Source: Lentisphaerota bacterium (GTDB taxonomy: Bacteria; Verrucomicrobiota; Lentisphaeria; Victivallales; UBA1829). Taken from it: a stretch of DNA of 32,181 nt. A program made the position numbers and the translations under genes. Positions 8,119 through 15,796 of this stretch are shown piece by piece (positions within the stretch are counted from its first letter, which is position 1; every line of letters begins with the position of its first letter). Under the pieces are notes generated by a model. It had not been told where the DNA came from and searched no databases. It saw nothing but the letters and a program-made list of their open reading frames with translations. The stretch covers positions 1 through 32,181 of the forward strand of contig SUVT01000026.1 in assembly GCA_015061845.1 (NCBI GenBank), in the 5' to 3' direction.

Positions 8119-9564
8119 TCAAGCCTGTTCAAAAGCGTAAGCTGCGCGGAAGATCAGATCTTCACGGAGCGGAGCCGCCATCAGCTGCATACCGATAGGC
8201 ATTCCGTTTGCAGGATCTTTTCCGGCAGGGATGCTCATACCGCAAGTTCCGCAGAGGTTCAGAGAAGTGGTGAACACGTCACTGAGATACATCTGGATCG
8301 GATCGGATTTTTCACCGAACTTGAACGCCGTGTCGGGCGTAACAGGGGTGAGCAACAGATCACAGCTCTTGAAGGCTTCTTCAAAGTCTCTGCGGATCAG
8401 TGTTCTGACTTTCTGAGCGCGCAGATAGTAGGCATCATAATAACCGCTGCTGAGCACATAAGTTCCCAGCATGATACGGCGTTTGACTTCGTCGCCGAAG
8501 GCTTCACCGCGGGACTTCATGTAAGTTTCCAGCACATTTGTTGCCTCGGGGGAACGGTAGCCGTAACGGACGCCGTCGAACCGGGCAAGGTTTGCACTGG
8601 CTTCAGCCGTTGCGATGATGTAGTAGCATGCCATGGAATATTTTGTATGAGGAAGGCTGACTTCCACCATTTCTGCACCGAGAGCTTTGTATTTTTCGAT
8701 TGCTTCCCGGGCAACAGCTTTGACGGCATCGGATGCGCCATCCATTTCATAATATTCTTTGGGCAGACCGATCTTCAAACCTTTGAGATCCCCTTTCTGA
8801 AGAGCTGCAGCAAAACCTCCGCAGGGAGTATTCAGAGAGGTGCAGTCCTTTGCATCATAACCGCCGATGGTATCCATCAGGATCGCAGAGTCCTTCACAT
8901 TTTTGGTAAAAGGTCCGATCTGGTCAAGAGAGGATGCAAACGCCACAAGCCCGAAACGGGAGACTCTTCCGTAGGTGGGTTTGAGTCCGACAACACCGCA
9001 ATAGGCTGCAGGCTGACGGATACTTCCGCCTGTATCGGAACCCAATGAAGCAGGGACCTCATCAGCGGCGACACAAGCTGCGGAACCGCCGGAAGAACCG
9101 CCGGGGACACAGTCAGTGTTCCGGGGGTTGCGTGTTTTCTGATAAGCGGAGTTTTCGCAGGAGGAACCCATGGCAAATTCGTCCATATTGGTTCTTCCGA
9201 AAGGAATGAAACCGGCTTTTCTCAGATTTGCAACGGCAGTGGAATCGTAAACGGATTTGAAGTTTTCCAGGATTTTGGAAGCGCAGGAGCAGCGTTCATC
9301 TTTAACGGCGATACAATCTTTGATTGCGATCGGAATTCCGTCATAAGGGGAACGTGCGTTTCCGGCGGCACGGCGCTGATCGGCTTCTGCGGCGGCATCC
9401 ATGACGTGTTTTTCGTCAAGAGCCAGAAAAGCCTGAATCTGCGGATCTGTCTCTTTTACCTTATTAATATAAGCGGAGCAGATCTCAGCGGAAGAGAGTT
9501 CTTTCTTTTCGAGCAGATCGGAAAGATCTCCGACGGTCATAGCGGTAAGTTTGTTCTGATCCAT
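8119..9564 (-). CDS. gatA: GatA, amidase subunit of Asp-tRNA(Asn)/Glu-tRNA(Gln) amidotransferase
   Basis: GatA releases ammonia from glutamine and feeds it to GatB, which amidates mischarged Glu-tRNA(Gln) or Asp-tRNA(Asn). The 481-residue protein has the amidase signature with the Ser-cisSer-Lys triad: Lys82 (IPIAIKD), Ser157 (GGSSGGSA) and Ser181 (GSDTGGSIRQPA). Length is normal for the family. The ATG overlaps the gatC stop by one base (TAATG), and its ribosome-binding site GGAGGG lies inside the last codons of gatC. gatB is not in the window. Confidence 0.97.
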   Translation of the reverse strand: MDQNKLTAMTVGDLSDLLEKKELSSAEICSAYINKVKETDPQIQAFLALDEKHVMDAAAEADQRRAAGNARSPYDGIPIAIKDCIAVKDERCSCASKILENFKSVYDSTAVANLRKAGFIPFGRTNMDEFAMGSSCENSAYQKTRNPRNTDCVPGGSSGGSAACVAADEVPASLGSDTGGSIRQPAAYCGVVGLKPTYGRVSRFGLVAFASSLDQIGPFTKNVKDSAILMDTIGGYDAKDCTSLNTPCGGFAAALQKGDLKGLKIGLPKEYYEMDGASDAVKAVAREAIEKYKALGAEMVEVSLPHTKYSMACYYIIATAEASANLARFDGVRYGYRSPEATNVLETYMKSRGEAFGDEVKRRIMLGTYVLSSGYYDAYYLRAQKVRTLIRRDFEEAFKSCDLLLTPVTPDTAFKFGEKSDPIQMYLSDVFTTSLNLCGTCGMSIPAGKDPANGMPIGMQLMAAPLREDLIFRAAYAFEQA

Positions 9565-9875
9565 TATGCCATCCCTCCGCCGGGGAGAACCTGAGGCATT
9601 GCCACAAGCTCATCGTCGATGGTGCCGGGCGCATTTTTCAGCATAACGTCTCTGGGGAAACCGGGGACTGCCTGATCTTCCCGCAGGACGTTAGTCATCG
9701 GCGCGGCGTGAGCAGTGGGTTCGATCCCCTCTACATCAAGCTCAGTGAGCTGATCGACGTAGCTGACGATTTTTTCCATTTCACTCTGGAACCGCGCGAG
9801 CGATTCCGGAGCGAGTTCGAGCCGTGCGAGCATAGCGACCCGCGCGGCATCGAATTTGTTGGCTCCGGATGACAT
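9564..9875 (-). CDS. gatC: GatC, small subunit of the tRNA-dependent amidotransferase
   Basis: A 103-residue GatC that wraps around GatA and GatB and stabilises the complex. Family features are the N-terminal helix VAMLARLEL, the FQSEMEKIVSYVDQL segment and the LREDQAVPGF stretch. It starts one base after the stop of the upstream phosphofructokinase gene and overlaps gatA by one base, so all three genes are probably translated from one message. Confidence 0.95.
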   Translation of the reverse strand: MSSGANKFDAARVAMLARLELAPESLARFQSEMEKIVSYVDQLTELDVEGIEPTAHAAPMTNVLREDQAVPGFPRDVMLKNAPGTIDDELVAMPQVLPGGGMA

Positions 9876-9876
9876 C

Positions 9877-11529
9877 TTACTTGCCTTCGTGTTCGAGTTT
9901 CAGGGTTTCGGTGGTAGCATCGCAAACTTCGCTGGGTCCATAGTACTGGATGGGTCCGGGGAAGACGAAGCTGGTTTCGACAGCCCATTTATCGCGGTTT
10001 TCGACGAGTTTCTTGAAAGGTGCGCCGTCGAGTTCGACGAGAGCCTTCTTGATCACGGGCTTATCTTCACCGTGGCGGCGTTCGATGTTCATCATAGCGG
10101 TCAGAGGAACTGCGCCTGCGACCCACTGATCTGCGGGAGCGACCAGGTTGGTGATGCTGGACATGTAAGCGGTCTTGCCGTTTGCGATGATAGCTGCAGC
10201 GTTGTAACCGATGCTGTAGCAGTAGTCAGCGTCAAAGTTGGAGGGAACGGAGCAGCGGCCTTCGTAACCGAAGAAGTGTGTCTGAGCACCGAATTTGATC
10301 TTCTTGCCGGATGCTTTCAGCTTGCCTTTGACCAGTTCGACGAGGAGCTTTTCGGTTTCGATGAGAGAAACCTGAACGTTTCCGTGGGGGTCACGGTCAT
10401 TGGAGAGCTGGAGCTGGATTGCTTCGGGAAGAGATGCAAAGACAGCCTTGAGTTCTGCGGGGAGACGGTCGAGGATGAATTTGATCTTTTCGTCTTTTGC
10501 TTCGATGGAGGTGAAGTTTTCGCCTTCTTTTGCGAGGAGGTCGTTGAGTTCAGCGATGAGTTTCTTCATTTCGGGGATGAACTCGATGAGACCTTCGGGG
10601 ATCAGGATAACGCCGAAGTTTTCTTTGTTTTCAGCGCGCTTCATGACAACGTTTGCGATATCGGTGACGATGTCATCGAGGGTCTGCTGTTTTGCAGCGA
10701 CTTCTTCGGAGATGATGGTGATGTTAGCCTGAGTTTTGAGACCGCATTCGAGAGCGATGTGAGAAGCGGAACGGCCCATCAGCTTGATGAAGTGCCAGTA
10801 CTTCTTGGCGGAGTTTGCATCGCGTTCGATGTTACCGATCAGTTCGCTGTAAACTTTGGTAGCGGTATCGAAACCGAAAGAGGTTTCAATATACTTGTTC
10901 TTGAGGTCACCGTCGATGGTCTTGGGGCAGCCGACGACCTGGATGGGCACGTTGTTCTTCTTGTAGTATTCAGCGAGCAGACATGCGTTGGTGTTGGAGT
11001 CATCGCCGCCGATGATGATGAGAGCGTCGATACCGAGAGCTTTGCAGTTTTCTGCGCCTTTATCGAACTGTTCGACGAGTTCGAGTTTGGTTCTTCCGGA
11101 ACCGATCATATCGAATCCGCCGGTGTTGCGGTAAGCATCCATGAATTCATCGGTGATTTCAACGTAGTTGTTGTCGACGAGTCCGCCGGGACCGCCTTTG
11201 AAACCGAAGAGTTTGGAATCTTTGTTGAGGCTCTTGATACCGTCATAGATACCTGCGATAACGTTATGTCCGCCGGGGGCCTGACCGCCGGAGAGGATAA
11301 CACCGACGTTGACAGCTTTACCCTGAGCAGCGGAATCAGCCTTTGCGAAAGTCAGCACAGGCATGTTGCTGGTGGAGGGGAAGAGGGCTTCGATTTTTTC
11401 CTTGTCAGCGAATGCGGCGAGTTTTTCGCCTTCGGTGCATTTGACAACTGCGCCTGCCTTGAGAGCGGCGGGGAGTTTGGGCTGATAGGAATAGCGGGCT
11501 TTCTGCAGTGCGGAAACGCAACAACTCAT
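9877..11529 (-). CDS. pfp: Pyrophosphate-dependent phosphofructokinase, long form
   Basis: It phosphorylates fructose 6-phosphate with pyrophosphate, reversibly, in glycolysis or gluconeogenesis. The 550-residue protein matches the long PPi-PFK clade (plant beta-subunit and spirochaete type) rather than the roughly 320-residue ATP enzymes. GGQAPGGH lies at 81-88, GGDDSNTNA at 174-182 and PKTIDGD at 202-208. The second Asp in GGDD and the Lys in PKTIDGD are the residues tied to PPi rather than ATP use. The ATG at 11529 has an AGGAGA site; longer in-frame starts run into the AT-rich upstream region and are rejected. It leads the run pfp-gatC-gatA-thioredoxin-fold-kinase. Biased codon use and a 1.6-kb open antisense frame point to high expression. 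Confidence 0.95.
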   Translation of the reverse strand: MSCCVSALQKARYSYQPKLPAALKAGAVVKCTEGEKLAAFADKEKIEALFPSTSNMPVLTFAKADSAAQGKAVNVGVILSGGQAPGGHNVIAGIYDGIKSLNKDSKLFGFKGGPGGLVDNNYVEITDEFMDAYRNTGGFDMIGSGRTKLELVEQFDKGAENCKALGIDALIIIGGDDSNTNACLLAEYYKKNNVPIQVVGCPKTIDGDLKNKYIETSFGFDTATKVYSELIGNIERDANSAKKYWHFIKLMGRSASHIALECGLKTQANITIISEEVAAKQQTLDDIVTDIANVVMKRAENKENFGVILIPEGLIEFIPEMKKLIAELNDLLAKEGENFTSIEAKDEKIKFILDRLPAELKAVFASLPEAIQLQLSNDRDPHGNVQVSLIETEKLLVELVKGKLKASGKKIKFGAQTHFFGYEGRCSVPSNFDADYCYSIGYNAAAIIANGKTAYMSSITNLVAPADQWVAGAVPLTAMMNIERRHGEDKPVIKKALVELDGAPFKKLVENRDKWAVETSFVFPGPIQYYGPSEVCDATTETLKLEHEGK

Positions 11530-11629
11530 GTTTTTTTCTCCTGATTTATATTTATGGTTGGTTGTCAGTTCACTGTTATTTCTCAATGTTTCCCGGAATT
11601 TTATTCCGGTAAAAAAACACATATGTGGT

Positions 11630-11658
11630 AAGATACTCTCTCTTTGGCGTTTTCGCAA
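11630..11658 (-). promoter_or_regulatory. Candidate promoter of the pfp-gatCA run
   Basis: On the minus strand: TTGCGA (11653-11658), a 17-bp spacer, and TATCTT (11630-11635), each 4 of 6 to consensus. A 7-bp inverted repeat (CCGGAAT arms, 11593-11609) sits in the resulting leader of about 95 nt; it has no T-tract in a terminator position. Confidence 0.35.
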
Positions 11659-11702
11659 GTCAAAGAAATCGTTTTTTTTCACATTTTTCCACAGTTTTTT
11701 AT

Positions 11703-11730
11703 TTGGAAAACCGTTTTTATGGTGTATGTT
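11703..11730 (+). promoter_or_regulatory. Candidate promoter of the kinase-like gene cluster
   Basis: TTGGAA (11703-11708), a 16-bp spacer, then TATGTT (11725-11730), about 80 bp before the ATG at 11811. Matches are modest. The divergent interval 11530-11810 holds nothing else that I recognise. Confidence 0.35.
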
Positions 11731-11810
11731 ACTGAAATAATGCAGTTTTTGAGAGAGGAAAAAATCCGTTTTTCCGGAAAATTTAATGATAACGATGGAG
11801 CAGCGACCCC

Positions 11811-13664
11811 ATGAGATACCTTTGTAATGCCTGCCGGGAGATTTTGACGGCAGAGGATTCCGAAACGGGAAAAATGATCGCCTGCAGCAAATGCGGCAGA
11901 GAATCATTGGTCCCGGACGGGGCATTTGCATCCGGATCGGTAATTGCTGACTTCGTGATCATCAGTCATCTTGCCAGCGGTGATATGGGAGAGATCTACC
12001 TTGCCGAAAAGATCGGTTCCGGAGAAAAAACTGCTGTCAAGATCCTCTCAAAAGATCATACTTACGATGCGAAATTTATCGTTTCTTTCATTCATACCGG
12101 ACGGAAAGCAATGAAAAAAACATATCCCCACACGACAAAAGTATTGGCAGTCGGCGAGGAGAATGGACTTTTTTATTATGCGATGGAGTATGTTGAGGGA
12201 AAATCTCTTGCAGAAGTTTTGCAGCAGGAGGGGAAACTTTCTCTTTCCCGCTGTATTCATATTGTTAAGACACTTGCAGAAACCTTGGCGGCTGCCTGGA
12301 AAGAGGACCGGATCGTTCACCGGAGCATCAAGCCGGATAACATTCTGCTGACGTCTGACGGGGAAATCAAACTTGCCGATTTCGGGTTGGAACGGGATTT
12401 TCTTGATCTTGCATCCCGTCCGGATGAAGACCGGCTGCGGTTGATCCAGTATGCACCGCCGGAACTGATTTCAGATTTTTCCATGACATCACTGGATACC
12501 CGCAGCGATATCTATGCGCTGGGTGCAGTGTTTTATCACGCAGTTACCGGGCAGCGTCCGTACCAGAATTTCAAATTGTCGGAAATCGTTTCCGGAGATG
12601 TGCCCCTGGATATTGTGGAAGCACGGCATTTGAACCCGGATCTTCCGATGAAACTTTCTGATATCATCCGTAAAATGATGGCAAGAAACCCCAAAGAGAG
12701 GTACAAAGATTTTTATGAAGTTCTGGAAGATTTGAAGTATTTTCCGGTAGAGGACGATACAGTTACAGACCGATCCGGGGATGAACAGAACTCCATTACG
12801 GTGAAAATTGGAGCGGCTAAACGTGCAAAGGTGAATAACCTTGATGAAGAAATAACATCAAGTCAACTGGATAAAATGCGGCGGAACCGGGAACAGCAAT
12901 CCCGTTTGATCGTGCTTGGAATTCTCTGTTTTATTCTGCTTCTTGGGATCATTTCAGCTCTTTTTATCAAATGGGTCGCTTATGAACCTCAGCCGAGTGC
13001 CCGGGAGATGGAGATCAATATTGCCCGGATGAGAGAGCGCAGCCGCCGTCAGAGCAGTTTGTATCAACCGTTGGAAGCCGGATCGGTCGAACATCTCAGC
13101 CGTGTTGTTGTTGCCCATTGCTCCAATGAAGATTACGACGAAGCATTGCGTTTTATTGAAGAGTTTTCCCGGAAGTATAAGATTGATCCCAAATTCAAAT
13201 CGGAGCTGACCGGACATGTTCAGAAGGGACATAAATTCTTTCTTCAATTCAGCAACAGCAACAACGCTGTGACGGGGATCCGTTTCTATTCCCGTGTTCA
13301 CGGATATTGTACGGTCATTTCAGTCAAGGATCTTGTCATTACAGCGAAAAATTCAAAAGAAAAGACCGTTACTTCTCAAATCCGGACTTTTCCCCATGAA
13401 GAGTATGCCAGTTATCTGAAAGAAGTTGTAAAGCGTTTCGGTTTGCAGGCAGAGTTCCGTTCTTATCTGCTGTGTACCGGAAATTTTGAGGATGCTTTGA
13501 AGTTGGCGAAGGACAACAAAGCAGAATATGAATTTTTTGAAAAGGTTATCTATGGATATATCCGTGCAGGTCTCTCCAATGCCAGTCCGCTGGAAATACG
13601 GCAAATGAGGATGCTGTACGGATCGTTGGATGCCTTTCAGAAAGCAACACACCCGGGAAAATAA
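11811..13664 (+). CDS. Membrane Ser/Thr-kinase-like protein with N-terminal zinc ribbon, probable pseudokinase
   Basis: A 617-residue protein. Residues 5-28 form a Cys4 zinc-ribbon-like motif (Cys5, Cys8, Cys25, Cys28). Residues about 45-310 are a PknB/Hanks-type kinase domain. A basic linker and one transmembrane helix (about 366-388) follow, then an exported domain of about 230 residues that I do not recognise. The ATP-lysine (Lys77, AVKIL), DFG (190-192), APE-like APPE and DIYALG motifs are kept. The catalytic loop reads HRSIKPDN, so the HRD aspartate is Ser172, and the helix-C Glu aligns with Thr96. The glycine loop is also weak (ASGDMG). It is therefore probably an inactive signalling scaffold, though ATP binding may persist. 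First gene of a tight five-gene run. Confidence 0.85.
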   Translation: MRYLCNACREILTAEDSETGKMIACSKCGRESLVPDGAFASGSVIADFVIISHLASGDMGEIYLAEKIGSGEKTAVKILSKDHTYDAKFIVSFIHTGRKAMKKTYPHTTKVLAVGEENGLFYYAMEYVEGKSLAEVLQQEGKLSLSRCIHIVKTLAETLAAAWKEDRIVHRSIKPDNILLTSDGEIKLADFGLERDFLDLASRPDEDRLRLIQYAPPELISDFSMTSLDTRSDIYALGAVFYHAVTGQRPYQNFKLSEIVSGDVPLDIVEARHLNPDLPMKLSDIIRKMMARNPKERYKDFYEVLEDLKYFPVEDDTVTDRSGDEQNSITVKIGAAKRAKVNNLDEEITSSQLDKMRRNREQQSRLIVLGILCFILLLGIISALFIKWVAYEPQPSAREMEINIARMRERSRRQSSLYQPLEAGSVEHLSRVVVAHCSNEDYDEALRFIEEFSRKYKIDPKFKSELTGHVQKGHKFFLQFSNSNNAVTGIRFYSRVHGYCTVISVKDLVITAKNSKEKTVTSQIRTFPHEEYASYLKEVVKRFGLQAEFRSYLLCTGNFEDALKLAKDNKAEYEFFEKVIYGYIRAGLSNASPLEIRQMRMLYGSLDAFQKATHPGK

Positions 13665-13692
13665 CAACTTAACCTAACATGGAGATAGAAAA

Positions 13693-14184
13693 ATGAACAA
13701 AGAAAAGTGCCCCTGCTGTTCAGGGAAAGATTATTCCGAATGCTGTGAACCCGTTATCAAAGGAACCCGCAAGGCTGCCACTCCGGCAGAACTGATGCGT
13801 TCCCGTTATTCCGCATACGCAAAGGGGGAGATCGATCACATCGTGGAATCCACCCATCCTTCCCAGAGAGAGACCATTGATGTGGAAGAAATGAAAAACT
13901 GGGCAGAACGTTCCGTCTGGACCGGTATCGACGTTCTTTCGGAATCCCCCGTTACAGAAGATTCCGAAACCGGAACCGTGGAGTTCGTTGCACATTACAC
14001 CGATCAGGGAAATCCGGTGGAACACCATGAACTTTCCGAATTCCGCAAGAAAAACGGCGTCTGGTATTTCTATGACGGTCAGCTCGTCAAACAGCAGCCC
14101 TACCGCGCAAAGCCCAAAGTGGAACGCAATGCACCGTGTCCCTGCGGCAGCGGCAAAAAATACAAAAAATGCTGCGGGAGATAA
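13693..14184 (+). CDS. YchJ-like protein with two SEC-C zinc motifs
   Basis: A 163-residue member of the YchJ (UPF0225) family. An N-terminal SEC-C-type motif ([13 protein letters not shown]) and a C-terminal one ([14 protein letters not shown]) flank an NTF2-like middle with the typical [23 protein letters not shown] motifs bind zinc and, in SecA, contact partner proteins. The function of YchJ is unknown. It lies 28 bp after the kinase-like gene, with a GGAGA site, and 3 bp before the next gene. Confidence 0.9.
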   Translation: MNKEKCPCCSGKDYSECCEPVIKGTRKAATPAELMRSRYSAYAKGEIDHIVESTHPSQRETIDVEEMKNWAERSVWTGIDVLSESPVTEDSETGTVEFVAHYTDQGNPVEHHELSEFRKKNGVWYFYDGQLVKQQPYRAKPKVERNAPCPCGSGKKYKKCCGR

Positions 14185-14187
14185 CGT

Positions 14188-14649
14188 ATGATCGCAGACA
14201 GTTTTTCGACCTTTGATCCGGCGCAGCTCGGAGAGGATTTTGTTGCGGCTTTTGAGGCTTTGAAAAATATGAACGGAGAAACAGCTGTCGGACGGCATGA
14301 TGTTTCTGAGAATGTCTATGTGAATGTCATGGAATACGATGCTTCTGCACCGTGGGAACCTTCCGAACTGGAAGCTCACCGGGTCTATGCAGATATCCAG
14401 GTCGTTCTCTCCGGAAAAGAAGCTGTGGCATGGGCTTACAACGAAGGGATGCCTGTCACCCGTGAATATGATGCTGAAAATGATGTTCTGTTCCAGAAAG
14501 CGGAAGCGGCACAGGTTTCCAAACTGGAGCTTGTTCCCGGACAGTTTGCGATCTTCTTCCCGCAGGATGGACATTATGGAAAATTTGCTCCGGCATGCGG
14601 CGCTGTTCCGGCGATCCGGAAAGCTGTGGCAAAAGTAAAATTGAAATAA
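14188..14649 (+). CDS. YhcH/YjgK/YiaL family cupin-like protein
   Basis: A 153-residue protein of the YhcH/YiaL/EbgC (DUF386) family. It has the conserved EAHRVYADIQVVLSG and the C-terminal FPQDGH with a following KAVAKVK. Members adopt a cupin-like fold, bind a metal through the His/Glu residues, and usually sit with sugar or sialic acid catabolism genes; some affect beta-galactosidase (EbgC). The linked GH2 gene downstream fits that context. It starts 3 bp after the ychJ-like stop with a GGGAG site. Confidence 0.88.
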   Translation: MIADSFSTFDPAQLGEDFVAAFEALKNMNGETAVGRHDVSENVYVNVMEYDASAPWEPSELEAHRVYADIQVVLSGKEAVAWAYNEGMPVTREYDAENDVLFQKAEAAQVSKLELVPGQFAIFFPQDGHYGKFAPACGAVPAIRKAVAKVKLK

Positions 14650-14660
14650 AGGATTGAATT

Positions 14661-15767
14661 ATGCCGATTGAAACAAAAGGTCCCTTTGCTTTGACATTCT
14701 GTAATCTTTCCGCACCCCTGCCGGACGATTATCTCGCCCGTCTCAATCAGGGGGCTGCAGGAAAGCTTGATAATGTAAAAGATGAACCGGAAATTGCATG
14801 GGTCAGCGGACGTCATCTTCTGGAAACAGAGATCGATGAAAATACCTCTATTCTTGGCGGACACCTGCACATCAATCTCCGCAAAGCAGAACGGAAGATC
14901 CCTTCATCTCTGCTCAGTGCGATCTGTCGTCGTGATGAACTGGCTTACATGCTGGCAAATCAAACCGCCGTCGTGCCGCGCCAGATGAAAAAGCAGATCA
15001 AGGAAGAGGCAATCGAAAAGAACCTCATGAAAATGCCTCCCACCATCGGTGCAACGACTGTTGCAGTGAACCGGGCATTCAATGAAATGTATGCTGTCAC
15101 CGGTTCACAGAAAGTGATGGATACTATCGTTTCCGGTTTCATCAAAGATCTTGATATGGAGCCGATCCCCGTGACCATCAATGAAATGATGATCCGTTTC
15201 TACAAAGAAGAAGCCAATGCTCTGCCCAATATCATTTTCGGAGGAAAAACAAATTCTGCCGGGATGGATCCTACTCCCGGACGTGATTTCCTGACCTGGC
15301 TCTGGTATATTTCCGAAGTCGACGGCGGCGCACTTGATCTTGGGGAATGGGGTTCCTTCCAGCTGGGGATCGAAGGTCCGCTGGTGTTCGGATTCTCTTC
15401 CGGAGAAGCTCAGGGCGCAGAAGAAAGCGTCGTCAAAAAGGGCTGCCCCCAGCTCTCCGCAGAAGCCAAAGCGGCTCTTGCTGTCGGAAAGAAACTGAAG
15501 CGGGCAAAACTCCTGCTCGTCCGCGATCAGGAAGTCTGGACTTTCACCTTTGATGCAGATAAATTCACTTTCAGTGGTGTGAACCTGCCTGAAGGGGAAG
15601 AAAATGAACCCAACTCTCTCTTTGAAGAACGTGTCATGTTCCTGCACATCATGAAACTTGCTTTTGAAGGTTATTTCAAGAAGTTTGTTGATACCGTGAC
15701 CGGTCCTGACCGGGCAGCTTTTGAACGTGATGTCCGGAAGTGGGCAAGCGAAAGAGAATCTTACTGA
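14661..15767 (+). CDS. RdgC-like recombination-associated protein
   Basis: A 368-residue protein resembling the RdgC family (ring-shaped DNA-binding proteins that restrain RecA). Supporting features are an N-terminal FCNLSAPLPDDY segment, IPSSLLSAICRRDELAYML followed by a Lys/Glu-rich helix, the central IPVTINEMM region, GRDFLTWLWYISE near 219-231, and a late LLLVRDQEVWTFTFDAD. The length exceeds the roughly 300 residues of proteobacterial RdgC. RdgC is best known in beta- and gammaproteobacteria, so this would be a distant copy. The role is by similarity only. An AAAGGA site lies 7 bp before the ATG. The gene sits 11 bp after the YhcH-like gene. Confidence 0.65.
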   Translation: MPIETKGPFALTFCNLSAPLPDDYLARLNQGAAGKLDNVKDEPEIAWVSGRHLLETEIDENTSILGGHLHINLRKAERKIPSSLLSAICRRDELAYMLANQTAVVPRQMKKQIKEEAIEKNLMKMPPTIGATTVAVNRAFNEMYAVTGSQKVMDTIVSGFIKDLDMEPIPVTINEMMIRFYKEEANALPNIIFGGKTNSAGMDPTPGRDFLTWLWYISEVDGGALDLGEWGSFQLGIEGPLVFGFSSGEAQGAEESVVKKGCPQLSAEAKAALAVGKKLKRAKLLLVRDQEVWTFTFDADKFTFSGVNLPEGEENEPNSLFEERVMFLHIMKLAFEGYFKKFVDTVTGPDRAAFERDVRKWASERESY

Positions 15768-15796
15768 TAACAGTTCATCAAAAAGGAGTTTTTACA

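Noticed and set aside
9856-11544. A 562-codon open frame on the plus strand
   Set aside because: It is antisense to the clear PPi-phosphofructokinase gene. Its composition (runs of Phe, Asp, Glu, Cys and Gly) is the mirror of biased codons, and it has no ribosome-binding site or recognisable domain.
11593-11609. A CCGGAAT/ATTCCGG hairpin upstream of pfp, considered as a terminator
   Set aside because: It has no T-tract in the right place on either strand and lies within the probable pfp leader.
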